Shown: positions 10,136 through 18,391 of the stretch, in pieces | Position numbering within the stretch: position 1 is the first letter of the stretch | Layout: every line of letters begins with the position of its first letter | DNA from: Burkholderia cenocepacia | GTDB taxonomy: Bacteria; Pseudomonadota; Gammaproteobacteria; Burkholderiales; Burkholderiaceae | Direction: 5' to 3' | DNA: 64,000 nucleotides | Assembly: GCF_900446215.1 (NCBI RefSeq) | Contig: NZ_UAQZ01000001.1 | Coordinates: 682,001-746,000 of the forward strand | Notes under the pieces: generated by a model | What the model saw: only the letters and a program-made list of their open reading frames with translations | What the model was told of the DNA's origin: nothing | Databases searched by the model: none | Position numbers and translations under genes: made by a program

Positions 10136-10870
10136 ATGCAAAGCTACGGTATCGCGCACGTCTGGGCGCAAGGTGATTTCGTCACGCGCGCCATTGCGAT
10201 CACGCTGCTCGTGATGTCGGTCCTGTCGTGGATCGTGATCGTCATCAAGGGCTGGAACGTGATCCGCCTGAACCGCCTCACGAAGAACGCCGAACAGGCT
10301 TTCTGGCATTCCGACAATTTCGACGACGGCATCAAGAAGCTCGGCCTCGCCGCATCGACGCCGAACGACAACCCGTTCCTCGCGCTCGCGCTGTCGGGCA
10401 AGGAAGCCGCCGACCATCACCACCAGACGCAACCGCACCTGCACGATCGCATGGACGTGTCGGACTGGGTCACGCGCTGCCTGAAGGACACGATGGACGA
10501 AGGCATCTCGCGCATGCAGAGCGGCCTCGCGATCCTCGCATCGGTCGGCAGCACCGCGCCGTTCGTCGGCCTGTTCGGCACGGTGTGGGGCATCTATCAC
10601 GCGCTGCTCGCGATCGGCGCCACCGGCCAGACGTCGATCGACCAGGTCGCGGGCCCGGTCGGCGAATCGCTGATCATGACGGCCTTCGGCCTGTTCGTCG
10701 CGATTCCGGCGGTGCTCGGCTACAACGCGCTGACCCGTGCGAACAAGGGTGTCGTCAGCAAGCTGCGCCGCTTCGCGCACGGTCTGCACGCGTACTTCGT
10801 GACGGGCGCGAGCCTCGCGTCGTCGTCGACGCGCGACGGCCTGCGTCTCGCCTCGCGCGCCGCCAGCTGA
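10136..10870 (+). CDS. exbB: TonB complex proton-channel subunit ExbB
   Basis: A 244-residue MotA/TolQ/ExbB family protein. The frame is open upstream through tonB, but the ATG at 10136 has AAGGA nine bases before it and starts the homology (MQSYGIAHVW). Three membrane helices are visible: near residues 18-40, SGLAILASVGSTAPFVGLFG, and ESLIMTAFGLFVAIPAVLGY. The loop GTVWGIYHAL is the conserved channel-domain signature. A His-rich cytoplasmic patch (ADHHHQTQPHLHDR) lies around residues 91-104. It works with ExbD to energise TonB. Confidence 0.95.
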   Translation: MQSYGIAHVWAQGDFVTRAIAITLLVMSVLSWIVIVIKGWNVIRLNRLTKNAEQAFWHSDNFDDGIKKLGLAASTPNDNPFLALALSGKEAADHHHQTQPHLHDRMDVSDWVTRCLKDTMDEGISRMQSGLAILASVGSTAPFVGLFGTVWGIYHALLAIGATGQTSIDQVAGPVGESLIMTAFGLFVAIPAVLGYNALTRANKGVVSKLRRFAHGLHAYFVTGASLASSSTRDGLRLASRAAS

Positions 10871-10883
10871 GACGAGGTGAACC

Positions 10884-11312
10884 ATGGCCATGAACACCGG
10901 TTTCAGCGACGATGACGACGATGCCGTGATGAGCGAGATCAACATGACGCCGCTCGTCGACGTCATGCTCGTACTCCTGATCATTTTCCTCGTGACGATC
11001 CCGGCGATGCAGCATGCGGTGAAGATCGACCTGCCGCACGCCAGCAGCCAGCCCGTCGACGAAAAGCCGCAGACCGTCGACGTCGCGATCCAGGGCGACG
11101 GCACGATCCTGTGGGATGACCACACGGTCACGCGCGAACAACTGCAGGCACGGATCGCGGAAGCCGCGAAACGCACGCCGCAGCCCGAGTTGCACCTGCG
11201 CGCCGACCGCAAGGTCGCGTACGAGCACGTCGCGGAAGTGATGTCGGATGCGCAGGCAGGCGGCTTGACGAAGCTCGGCTTCGTGACGGAGCCGGGCGCA
11301 AAAGCGAAGTAA
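10884..11312 (+). CDS. exbD: TonB complex proton-channel subunit ExbD
   Basis: A 142-residue ExbD/TolR protein with one N-terminal helix (VDVMLVLLIIFLVTIPAM) whose Asp is the conserved proton-pathway residue, preceded by the family motif MSEINMTPLVD. The rest is periplasmic. The start at 10884 follows GAGGTGA and lies 13 bases after exbB, so tonB-exbB-exbD form an operon. A terminator closes the operon at 11401. Confidence 0.95.
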   Translation: MAMNTGFSDDDDDAVMSEINMTPLVDVMLVLLIIFLVTIPAMQHAVKIDLPHASSQPVDEKPQTVDVAIQGDGTILWDDHTVTREQLQARIAEAAKRTPQPELHLRADRKVAYEHVAEVMSDAQAGGLTKLGFVTEPGAKAK

Positions 11313-11352
11313 CGCGCGCACGCCCCGCAGTTGCCGGCAGCAACGGCGCACT

Positions 11353-11394
11353 TGGCCGGCCGCACCTAGCCGGCCGCACCTAACCGGCCGTACA
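11353..11394. repeat. three tandem copies of a 14-bp unit
   Basis: TGGCCGGCCGCACC, TAGCCGGCCGCACC and TAACCGGCCGTACA stand head to tail between the exbD stop and its terminator. Each unit holds a GCCGGC core that can self-pair. It may be simple slippage sequence; no function can be assigned. Confidence 0.8.
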
Positions 11395-11400
11395 CAAAGT

Positions 11401-11434
11401 AAAAGGCCTTCATCGCCAGATGAAGGCCTTTTTT
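11401..11434 (+). terminator. terminator of the tonB-exbBD operon
   Basis: A 13-bp perfect stem AAAAGGCCTTCAT/ATGAAGGCCTTTT with a 6-base loop, followed by further T residues. Its A/T flanks make it usable on both strands. The 280 bases from here to the LysR gene contain nothing I can identify. Confidence 0.88.
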
Positions 11435-11717
11435 CATGCGCACGCGGGCGCCTTCGGGCGGCGGGCTCTTTGGCGGTATCGGTTGCGCCTCGAGCAACGC
11501 AAATGCGACTCTGCCGTGGTCTGCACGGACTGCGCGTTCTGCCCTATCTGGCTCGCAATATATGCGGCCACCTGATTTCGCTCAGAACTTCCTTCACGAA
11601 ATGGGATTTCAATATAGGCCCGCCCGCGCACGCATTCAAGGTTCCGGCGATTGAAACTTGCGATTGCAGGCGACGCTTCAATGACAAAACAAATTTGCGT
11701 CGTCGTACACGCCGTGT

Positions 11718-12692
11718 TCAGGTCGCCGAAACATCGACCGCCGCTTCCTTCTTCGCGCGCTCAGGGCAGCCGGGCTCCTTGTACGCGCCGTGGTCGAGCT
11801 TCTCGACCAGGTAATCGACGAACGCACGTACCGCGGGCGGCATCCCTTGGCGCGACACGAACACCGCATACAACTGCGGCACCGGCAGCGTCCAGCCCGG
11901 CATCACGGGCGACAGTTGCCCCGCGCGCAGCGCGTTGCCGTACATCATCTCCGGCAGCGCGGCGATGCCGAGGCCGTCGAGCACGGCCTCGCGGATCGTC
12001 ATCAGGTCGGCCGTCACGAGCCGCGGATCATGCTCGTGCACGTGGCGCGTCCCGTCCGGCGCGATCAGGTTGAATACGTGCCGGCCGTCGACGCTCGGCG
12101 TATCGAGCGTCTCGAAGCCGGTCAGATCGTCCGGCGCCAGCGGCGGCGCATTCTGGCTCAGCAGGCTCGGCGCACCGACCAGCATCTGCTCGGTGCGCCA
12201 CAGCGGCCGCACGACGATGTTGGCGTTCTGCGGCGGCTCCGAGCGCACGCGCAACGCGACGTCGATCGAATCCTCGAACAGGTCGATCACGCGATTCGTC
12301 ACGCGGACATGCACCTTGACCTCGGGATAGCGGCGCAGGAATTCGGGCAGGATGCGCGACAGCATCGTCTGCGACAGCGTCACCGGCACGCTGACGCGCA
12401 CCGAGCCGCGCGGCGACGCGCGCAGCTGCTGCACCGCGTTCATCGCGGCCTGCGCTTCGGCGAGCATCGCCTGGCAGTGCTGGTAGAACAGCTCCCCCGC
12501 CTCGGTCAGCGCGAGCTTGCGCGTCGAACGCTGCAGCAGGCGCACGCCGAGCGCGGCCTCCAGCTCGGTCAGGCGCCGCGACAGACGCGATTTCGAGATG
12601 CCCAGCACGCGCTCGGCGGCCGAGAAGCCGCCATGTTCGACGACCTGCGAGAAGTACATCAGGTCGTTCAGGTTATGTGCATCGATATTCAT
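11718..12692 (-). CDS. LysR-family transcriptional regulator
   Basis: A 324-residue regulator. The N-terminal winged helix (residues about 8-65) reads NDLMYFSQVVEHGGFSAAER followed by ISKSRLSRRLTELEAALGVRLL, the classical LysR helix-turn-helix. The remainder is a two-lobed inducer domain (GSVRVSVPVTLSQ, DVALRVRSEPP, GLGIAALPEMM). The C-terminal tail CPERAKKEAAVDVSAT extends past the usual end of the fold. It is transcribed divergently from the pirin gene with an inverted repeat between them, the usual arrangement for a LysR protein that controls its neighbour. Confidence 0.93.
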   Translation of the reverse strand: MNIDAHNLNDLMYFSQVVEHGGFSAAERVLGISKSRLSRRLTELEAALGVRLLQRSTRKLALTEAGELFYQHCQAMLAEAQAAMNAVQQLRASPRGSVRVSVPVTLSQTMLSRILPEFLRRYPEVKVHVRVTNRVIDLFEDSIDVALRVRSEPPQNANIVVRPLWRTEQMLVGAPSLLSQNAPPLAPDDLTGFETLDTPSVDGRHVFNLIAPDGTRHVHEHDPRLVTADLMTIREAVLDGLGIAALPEMMYGNALRAGQLSPVMPGWTLPVPQLYAVFVSRQGMPPAVRAFVDYLVEKLDHGAYKEPGCPERAKKEAAVDVSAT

Positions 12693-12760
12693 CTCATCGT
12701 TCCAATTTCAGAACAATCCATTGCGAACGGCCGCAAATCGGACGGTAAAACGCCCAATAT

Positions 12761-12791
12761 AATAGCGCTATGTTTCAAAAATAACGCTATT
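12761..12791. promoter_or_regulatory. inverted repeat between LysR and pirin genes
   Basis: AATAGCG at 12761 and CGCTATT ending at 12791 form matching arms around an AT-rich centre (TATGTTTCAAAAATAA). The spacing and position, 22 bases before the pirin ATG, suit a LysR operator, though this is inferred only from the dyad. Confidence 0.5.
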
Positions 12792-12813
12792 CCGATGATT
12801 TCGAGGGCTTCCC

Positions 12814-13686
12814 ATGACCACCGCTCGCTCGCTTGATCGTACCTACCCCGCGCTTCGCACCACCGAAGGCGGCGGTTTCGTGGTTCACCGTCCGTTCCCG
12901 ACACGGCTGCTGATGGACTTCGATCCGTTCCTGCTGCTCGATGAAATGGGCCCGGTCGACTACGCGCCCGGCGAAGCCGTGGGCGCGCCCGACCATCCGC
13001 ATCGCGGCTTCGAGACCGTGACCTACGCGCTGGACGGACGCTTCCGCCATCGCGACTCGTCCGGCCATGCCGGCACGCTCGGCCCCGGCGACGTGCAATG
13101 GATGACGGCCGGCGCCGGCGTCGTGCACAGCGAGATGCCGGACCCGGCGTTCGTGCAGGCAGGCGGACGTTCCCACGGCTTCCAGCTGTGGGTCAACCTG
13201 CCGCGGCGCGACAAGATGATCGCACCGCGCTACCAGGAGATCCCGGCCGCCCGCATTCCGACCGCGACGTCGCCGGACGGGCGCGCACGCGTGCGCGTCA
13301 TCGCCGGCGAAGCATTCGGCGTCCAGGCCGCGATCGAGACGCGCACACCGATCCTCTACCAGCATTTCACACTGGAGCCCGGCGCAACGGTCACGCAGCC
13401 CGTGCCGGCCGGTTATCGCGTGTTCGCCTATCCGATCGACGGAACGGGCCTCTACGGGCCCGACAGGCAGGCTGTGGACGCACGGCACATGGTCGTCTAC
13501 GGCGACGACGGCGACACCGTCACGTTCGCTGCCGGCGACACGTCGCTCGACCTGTTGCTGATCGGCGGCGTGCCGCTCAACGAACCGATCGTCCGTTACG
13601 GCCCGTTCGTGATGAATACCGAGGAGGAGATCCGGCAGGCCGTCGTCGAATACCAGACCGGTCGCATGGGTCGCATCGAAGCGTGA
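12814..13686 (+). CDS. pirin family protein
   Basis: A 290-residue bicupin. The N-terminal cupin carries the pirin metal site: PDHPHRGFETVTY supplies two histidines, and MTAGAGVVHSE supplies another His and Glu. The C-terminal pirin_C cupin follows from about residue 180. Family members have been described as quercetin 2,3-dioxygenases or redox-sensing co-regulators; which applies here cannot be told. It is divergent from a LysR gene that probably controls it. Confidence 0.92.
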   Translation: MTTARSLDRTYPALRTTEGGGFVVHRPFPTRLLMDFDPFLLLDEMGPVDYAPGEAVGAPDHPHRGFETVTYALDGRFRHRDSSGHAGTLGPGDVQWMTAGAGVVHSEMPDPAFVQAGGRSHGFQLWVNLPRRDKMIAPRYQEIPAARIPTATSPDGRARVRVIAGEAFGVQAAIETRTPILYQHFTLEPGATVTQPVPAGYRVFAYPIDGTGLYGPDRQAVDARHMVVYGDDGDTVTFAAGDTSLDLLLIGGVPLNEPIVRYGPFVMNTEEEIRQAVVEYQTGRMGRIEA

Positions 13687-13784
13687 ACCGGATCGGGGTC
13701 GCAGGTGCCGCGAAGCCGGTGGTTTTGCGTCACAATAAGTTCTTGAACCATGTGGCCACCCGCCACCAGAAGGAACCCGTCCCC

Positions 13785-14267
13785 TTGAACTTCGAACATC
13801 TGATCCAGATCAACTCCGACGATCCGGGCGTGCCGACCCTCACCCGCGACCAGCTCTGGGAAGGCCTCGTGCTGCGTGCGGAGCAGCCGCAACTGTTCGT
13901 GATCGGCCTCGACAGCTGCGTCATTCACGAACGCACCGACACGACGCTCGAACGCGAACTGCATTACGGTCACGCGACCGTGCGCGACCACGTGACGTTC
14001 ACGCCGAATCAGCAGGTCCGCTACGACATCCGCGCGGCCGACGGCGAGATCGGCGGCTCGCTGACGATGACGATCGAAGAGCGCGACGACCGCGAACTGT
14101 TCCTGCGTTTCGAGTACCGCACGACGCTGACGGTCACGGACGACAGCGAAGAAGCGCGGCAGACGCACGGGATCGTCAAGGAGGCATACCGCACGTCGGA
14201 CATCGACACCGTTCGCCTGATCCGCGAATACGCGCAGGGGCGCAAGGACCCGGATCCGCTGCACTGA
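13785..14267 (+). CDS. DUF1857 / SRPBCC family protein
   Basis: A 160-residue protein from a TTG start (MNFEHLIQIN) preceded by AGAAGGA. A longer frame exists upstream, but the similarity to the family begins here. It shows the DUF1857 pattern LTRDQLWEGLVLRAEQPQLF near the N-terminus and a START-like alternation of strands after it (HVTFTPNQQVRYDI, GSLTMTIEERDD). SRPBCC folds bind hydrophobic ligands; no substrate is known here. The TTG start is my inference because no in-frame ATG lies nearby. Confidence 0.78.
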   Translation: MNFEHLIQINSDDPGVPTLTRDQLWEGLVLRAEQPQLFVIGLDSCVIHERTDTTLERELHYGHATVRDHVTFTPNQQVRYDIRAADGEIGGSLTMTIEERDDRELFLRFEYRTTLTVTDDSEEARQTHGIVKEAYRTSDIDTVRLIREYAQGRKDPDPLH

Positions 14268-14349
14268 ACCCGGCGGCGGCCTGCGGGCCGCCGCTTTTGA
14301 TTCAAGCTATCAGCCTCGGTATTTCGATCGATAAAGAGTTTTTGTAAAT

Positions 14350-14368
14350 GGGAATAGTTATCATTTAG
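14350..14368. promoter_or_regulatory. Fur-box-like site upstream of hemP
   Basis: GGGAATAGTTATCATTTAG matches the Fur consensus at 11 of 19 positions and lies 40 bases before the hemP ATG, in an AT-rich promoter region that stands out from the GC-rich surroundings. GAATTCATTCC follows directly and may extend the site. Confidence 0.55.
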
Positions 14369-14407
14369 AATTCATTCCATCGTATCGACAGTCACCGATC
14401 AAACCGA

Positions 14408-14653
14408 ATGACCGACACCATGCGCCCGACCACGCTGACCCTGCGCCGCACGACCGGCACCGCAGCCAGCAGCCGTCAGAAGACGGCAGCGGTCACCACG
14501 CCGGCGAAACCCGCCGGCAACCGCGATGCAGGCACGCGGGTCGTCAACAGCGATACGCTGCTGCAAGGCCAGAGCCACATCAGCATCGCGCATAACGGAG
14601 AGACTTATCAGTTGCGCGCCACGCGGCTCGGCAAACTGATCCTGACGAAGTAA
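14408..14653 (+). CDS. hemP: haem uptake protein HemP/HmuP
   Basis: An 81-residue protein. The last 40 residues hold the HemP family core: VNSDTLLQGQSHISIAHNGE then YQLRATRLGKLILTK. The N-terminal half (Thr/Ala/Lys-rich, residues 1-45) is low-complexity and likely disordered. HmuP proteins of alpha-proteobacteria activate haem-uptake operons, and I recall work in Burkholderia tying Fur-controlled hemP to haem use. The Fur-like site upstream fits that. No haem receptor or hmu transporter lies in the window. The first in-frame ATG (14408) is used; MRPTTL four codons later is an alternative. Confidence 0.9.
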   Translation: MTDTMRPTTLTLRRTTGTAASSRQKTAAVTTPAKPAGNRDAGTRVVNSDTLLQGQSHISIAHNGETYQLRATRLGKLILTK

Positions 14654-14654
14654 C

Positions 14655-14840
14655 GACCGAGTATTGTGGGGACCACCTCCCTGAGAGGTGTTGGGCAGTA
14701 GCCAGCGTAACGGCTTGCACGCGAGATCTAGACCCCTTCGTGCAAACACACTCAAGCAGCCGTTGCAGCAAGCCAAGCCACTTTTTTGGTTCTCGCACAA
14801 GGAAAAAAAAGCGACACGTCCAACGACGTGTCGCTTTTTT
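14655..14840 (+). ncRNA. candidate structured small RNA downstream of hemP
   Basis: Three nested or serial hairpins follow hemP on the plus strand. The first is CACCTC/GAGGTG (14674-14690). The second has an outer stem AACGGC/GCCGTT (14709-14714 with 14759-14764) around an inner stem TTGCACG/CGTGCAA (14715-14721 with 14739-14745); its loop carries a C-rich ACCCCTT. The third is a strong terminator at 14811-14840. No protein frame fits. The layout (folded 5' part, unpaired C-rich seed, terminator with six Ts) looks like a regulatory sRNA, either processed from the Fur-controlled hemP transcript or separately started. I recall an iron-repressed sRNA (BrrF) in B. cenocepacia with a Fur-consistent context; identity with it is unproven. 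Confidence 0.45.
14803..14840. terminator. bidirectional terminator between hemP/sRNA and ftrD
   Basis: The perfect 9-bp stem GCGACACGT/ACGTGTCGC is flanked by eight A on one side and six T on the other, so it can end plus-strand transcripts from hemP and minus-strand transcripts from ftrABCD. Confidence 0.88.
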
Positions 14841-14929
14841 GTTCGAGCCGCGAATGGGCCCGGCATGCGGCCCGCGTGTATGTGGCCGCACAACGCACGA
14901 CGGCCGAAGAAAGCGGCATGCAAGTCGCT

Positions 14930-16327
14930 TCAGAATCCCCAGAACATCAACCACCATGCGCTGTCGACGACGGCCAGCCCGACGGCGAACCACGCGAATG
15001 CCGCGAGCCGGCGCGGCCATGCCGCATAGCGCCCCGTCACCTTCCACGCGAGCCACGCGCTCCACACGTTGGCACCGACCAGAATCGCGATGCGCACATC
15101 GGTTGCCCAGCCGAGCGGCACATGCTCGGCGCGCAGCAACGACAGCGTCGTGGCCGACAGTCCGAGGAACACGCCCGCACCCGCGATCGGGATCAGCGCC
15201 TGGGCGAGGTGATGCAAACGCACGCGATCGAAGCGGCCGAGCATCAGCGTTGCGCCGGCCAGCAACACCAGCAACGCCGTGCCGTACACGAGCCCGGTAC
15301 CGACGATATAGCTGACGACCAGCCCGCCATCGAGCCAGGAGAAGACGTCGTTGCGATCCGGGTAGTGCGTGAGCAGGAACCACGGCGCATTGGTCTCGAG
15401 CGGCCACGTGATGTCGTGGTCGATCAGCCAGCCCGCGAGCCATTGCTTGATCTGCACGAACCACGGGCTGACGGTCCAGTGGAACGCGCCGATCGCCACG
15501 CCGAGCAGGCCGTAGAGAATCAGTGCGGTGTCCCACGGGTTGGCCTGCTCCGCACCGAGGTTCACGACCTCGTCGGACGGCGAGCGCAGCGACAGCGAAA
15601 TCGCGTCGCGATGCCCGCTGCAACGACCGCACATATGGCAGGCCGCCGCACCCTTCATGTTGCGCAACGGCACGAGCGGTGCGCAGTTGATCGGAATCAC
15701 GCGATGGCCGTGCTCGCCGTTCTTGTACGAACGGCGCCACGCATCCTCGTCGACCTTGTAGCGCATCGGCGCGAGCCGCGCGAGCAGCCCGAACACGCCG
15801 TTGACCGGGCACAGGTACTTGCACCACACGCGTTTTTCGCGACCGTACAGCACGCCGATCACGATCGCGCCGACGGTCGAGCCGCCGAGCACGAACAGCA
15901 CCGCGAGCGGGTACTGGTACACGCTCACCATCTGTCCGTAGATCGTCGTGATGCCGAACGCGACGAACGGCCAGCCGCCCCACCGGATCCAGCGCGGAAT
16001 CGGGCCGCCGCGGCCGAACTTGCTCGCGTATTCGGTGAGCGCGCCCTCCGGACACAGCACGCCGCACCAGACGCGTCCGAGCATCACCATCGACAGCAGC
16101 ACGAACGGCCACCAGATGCCCCAGAACGCGAATTGCGCGATGAGCGTGAGGTTGTTCCACAGATGCGCGGAATCGTCCGGCAGCGGCAACACGGCCGGCA
16201 CGATGATCAGGAACGCGTAGACGGCGACGACGATCCACTGGATACCGCGGATCAGCGCACCGTGGCGCTGCATCCACTGGCCGGCCTGCGCGAGCCAGCC
16301 TGGCTTGACGGCGGCGACAACGCTCAT
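14930..16327 (-). CDS. ftrD: polyferredoxin-like membrane protein of ferrous iron uptake, FtrD
   Basis: A 465-residue membrane protein with several helices and two NapH-type cysteine motifs, CGVLCPEGAL and CKYLCPVNG, plus CHMCGRCSGH around residue 240, which together could hold iron-sulfur clusters. In Bordetella FtrABCD, FtrD is thought to handle electrons during iron uptake through FtrC. Its start overlaps the ftrC stop by four bases (ATGA), so translation is coupled. It is the last gene of the operon, and a terminator lies about 90 bases on. Confidence 0.9.
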   Translation of the reverse strand: MSVVAAVKPGWLAQAGQWMQRHGALIRGIQWIVVAVYAFLIIVPAVLPLPDDSAHLWNNLTLIAQFAFWGIWWPFVLLSMVMLGRVWCGVLCPEGALTEYASKFGRGGPIPRWIRWGGWPFVAFGITTIYGQMVSVYQYPLAVLFVLGGSTVGAIVIGVLYGREKRVWCKYLCPVNGVFGLLARLAPMRYKVDEDAWRRSYKNGEHGHRVIPINCAPLVPLRNMKGAAACHMCGRCSGHRDAISLSLRSPSDEVVNLGAEQANPWDTALILYGLLGVAIGAFHWTVSPWFVQIKQWLAGWLIDHDITWPLETNAPWFLLTHYPDRNDVFSWLDGGLVVSYIVGTGLVYGTALLVLLAGATLMLGRFDRVRLHHLAQALIPIAGAGVFLGLSATTLSLLRAEHVPLGWATDVRIAILVGANVWSAWLAWKVTGRYAAWPRRLAAFAWFAVGLAVVDSAWWLMFWGF

Positions 16328-17166
16328 GCCGCGCGACCCGCAGCAACGGCCGGACGGCGGCTCGCGCGCTTCATCAGCAGCCAGACGACCGCCCAGTAGA
16401 CCGCATAGGCCACCAGGTTGGTCAGCGCCGGGTGTGCGCGATAGCCGGTCAGCGTCGCGACGAGCGAGCCGAACGTGCCCGAATCATCGAGGATCGCGGA
16501 CGTATCCCACACCTGCGAAATGCCGAGCGGCAGGATTTCCTTGTCGATCAGCTTGTCGACGCCGGTCTGGAACAGGCCCGCACCGAGGAACAGCAGCATC
16601 ACTTCGGTGACGCGGAAGAAATGCCGCCACGAGAAGTACTTGCCGCCGAGCTGCAGCAGATAGAACGTGAGGAACGCGAGACCGAGACCGATCACGACCG
16701 CGAGCATCTGGCTGCCGTCGACGTGGCCCGACTGGCCGAAACCGAGGCCGTACAGGAAGATCACCGTCTCGCTGCCTTCGCGCGCGATCGCGAGCGCGAC
16801 CAGCACGGCGACGCCCCACCAGTTCGAATCGCGCGTGCTTTGCTGCAGCGATTGCTCCATGTCGCGCTTCAGCGTGCGCCCGTGCCGGCGCATCCACAGC
16901 ACCATCTGCACGATCAGCACGCACGCGATCAGCACCATCGCCGTCTGGAAATAGTCCTGCGCGTCGCCGGACAACACTTCGGTGAACCCGACCAGCGCGG
17001 CGCCGAGGCCGACGGCCATCAGCAGGCCGACAGCGACGCCGGCCCAGAGGAAAGGCAGGCCGCGGCGCGCGTCGTCGTCGCCGTTTTTCAGCCATGCATA
17101 GAGAATGCCGACGACGAGCAGCGCTTCGACGCTCTCCCGCCAGACGATGAACAAGATCTGACCCAT
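16324..17166 (-). CDS. ftrC: FTR1-family iron permease FtrC
   Basis: A 280-residue permease with seven predicted helices. Both iron-binding REXXE motifs are present: RESVE at residues 10-14 and REGSE at 129-133. Family members move iron across the inner membrane, here together with periplasmic FtrA and FtrB and the redox protein FtrD. The start has an AGGAGG ribosome-binding site six bases upstream. The gap to ftrB is 58 bases, and overlap with ftrD is four bases. Confidence 0.95.
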   Translation of the reverse strand: MGQILFIVWRESVEALLVVGILYAWLKNGDDDARRGLPFLWAGVAVGLLMAVGLGAALVGFTEVLSGDAQDYFQTAMVLIACVLIVQMVLWMRRHGRTLKRDMEQSLQQSTRDSNWWGVAVLVALAIAREGSETVIFLYGLGFGQSGHVDGSQMLAVVIGLGLAFLTFYLLQLGGKYFSWRHFFRVTEVMLLFLGAGLFQTGVDKLIDKEILPLGISQVWDTSAILDDSGTFGSLVATLTGYRAHPALTNLVAYAVYWAVVWLLMKRASRRPAVAAGRAA

Positions 17167-17224
17167 CGATACCTCCTGACGCGCGGGGCAAGGGACTGGC
17201 GCGCCCGCGCGCAGATAAAACGCG

Positions 17225-17557
17225 TTACTTCGCGACGATCACGCCCTGAGCCTGCTGGTGGAAATCGTCGAAAAACTTGTATTCGCCCGGCGACAGCGGG
17301 GCGACGACCACGAATGAATCGGCGCCCGGCGCGAGCACCTTCTCCTTGCGCAACTGCACGCTCTCGAATTCGGCGGCGCCCTTGCCGGTGTTCCTGATCT
17401 CGATCTTGAAACGCTGGCCGGCCGGCACTTCGATGCGGGCGGGCGTCAGTTTGCCATCCGTCATCTCGAGCTTGAACGTCGGCAGATCGGCCGCATGCGC
17501 CGCGCCGGCAAGCCACAGCGCAGCGGCTGCGGTAACGATTTTCTGGGGAATTTTCAT
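17225..17557 (-). CDS. ftrB: periplasmic cupredoxin-like protein FtrB
   Basis: A 110-residue secreted protein. A signal peptide (MKIPQKIVTAAAALWLAGAAHA, cut after AHA) precedes a cupredoxin fold (KLTPARIEVPAGQRFKIEIR, PGEYKFFDDFH). The usual type 1 copper cysteine is absent, as in EfeO/FtrB-type domains. In the Bordetella system it is proposed to oxidise or hand over ferrous iron to the permease. It stands between ftrA and ftrC on the same strand. Confidence 0.88.
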   Translation of the reverse strand: MKIPQKIVTAAAALWLAGAAHAADLPTFKLEMTDGKLTPARIEVPAGQRFKIEIRNTGKGAAEFESVQLRKEKVLAPGADSFVVVAPLSPGEYKFFDDFHQQAQGVIVAK

Positions 17558-17612
17558 TCTGGGTTCTCTACGCCGACGGCGCGCCGAAGCGCGCCGTTCG
17601 TGATGCCACCGA

Positions 17613-18164
17613 TCAGTAACCGCCCTTCTTGCCGATACCGGCGAACGGGAAGTCGTACTCGAGCGTGATGGGCTTGAACCACGGGCCCACGCCCGTTTCC
17701 TTGTCGACGTGGCGACCGAACGCCATGTGGCCCGACTGCATCGGCGGCTTGACGACCATCGTCAGGTGATACTTGCCGGGGCCGGCGAGCTTCACGTTGT
17801 CGCCGTAGTGCGGGCCGTCGCTCGCGACCATGCCCATCAGGTCGCCTTCGGCCTTCCACTTCGTGTCGCCCTGCTTCGTCAGCTTGTACGTGACCTGCAG
17901 GTACGGCATCCAGTCGCCTTCCGCGAAACCGGTCGGGTTGTTCTTGACCGCATGGATGTCGGCCTCGAGGTGAATGTCGGAATCCGACGCCTTGCGCATC
18001 ATGCCTTCCGGGTCCATCGTGATCGGCTGCAGGTACACCGCGCCGATTTCCATGCCGCCCTGGATCTGCTGCTTGCCGATCGGATACTCGGCCGCCGAGG
18101 CCGACATCGCGGCAAGCGCCGCCGCTACCGCAACCGTCGTGCGGATGAACGAAGAACCCAACAT
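17613..18164 (-). CDS. ftrA: periplasmic iron-binding protein FtrA (P19/Tp34 family)
   Basis: A 183-residue exported protein. I use the ATG at 18164 because AAGGAG lies five bases before it; a GTG two codons earlier is the alternative. The signal peptide ends near MSASAAE. The mature part shows the P19/Tp34 pattern with conserved Met, Glu and His residues (GGMEIGAVYLQP, MQSGHMAFGRHVD). P19 proteins bind copper and iron as dimers and feed FTR1-type permeases. It is the first gene of the ftr operon and lies just after a Fur-like site. Confidence 0.92.
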   Translation of the reverse strand: MLGSSFIRTTVAVAAALAAMSASAAEYPIGKQQIQGGMEIGAVYLQPITMDPEGMMRKASDSDIHLEADIHAVKNNPTGFAEGDWMPYLQVTYKLTKQGDTKWKAEGDLMGMVASDGPHYGDNVKLAGPGKYHLTMVVKPPMQSGHMAFGRHVDKETGVGPWFKPITLEYDFPFAGIGKKGGY

Positions 18165-18253
18165 GGACACTCCTTGTTATTTGTCTGACTATCTTGACGA
18201 CATGCGAGCGACCGCCGGGGCCACCCGCTGGAAACACTAACGCGACGAAGAAC

Positions 18254-18272
18254 GTTAATGCGAACTATTCTC
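18254..18272. promoter_or_regulatory. Fur-box-like site upstream of ftrA
   Basis: Read on the minus strand, GAGAATAGTTCGCATTAAC matches the Fur consensus at 12 of 19 positions, 90 bases before ftrA. CGCATTAACGTT also occurs next to the bfd Fur box, which supports shared control. Confidence 0.6.
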
Positions 18273-18391
18273 AATACATGTGGAGTTTAGCACCGAACCC
18301 GTTTCGGAACAAACGGAGAGCGCTGTAAACCCCTGATCCGACAAGGCTTACAGGCGCTTTACCAAAAGGATTCAGTGACGCTTGGAAAGAT

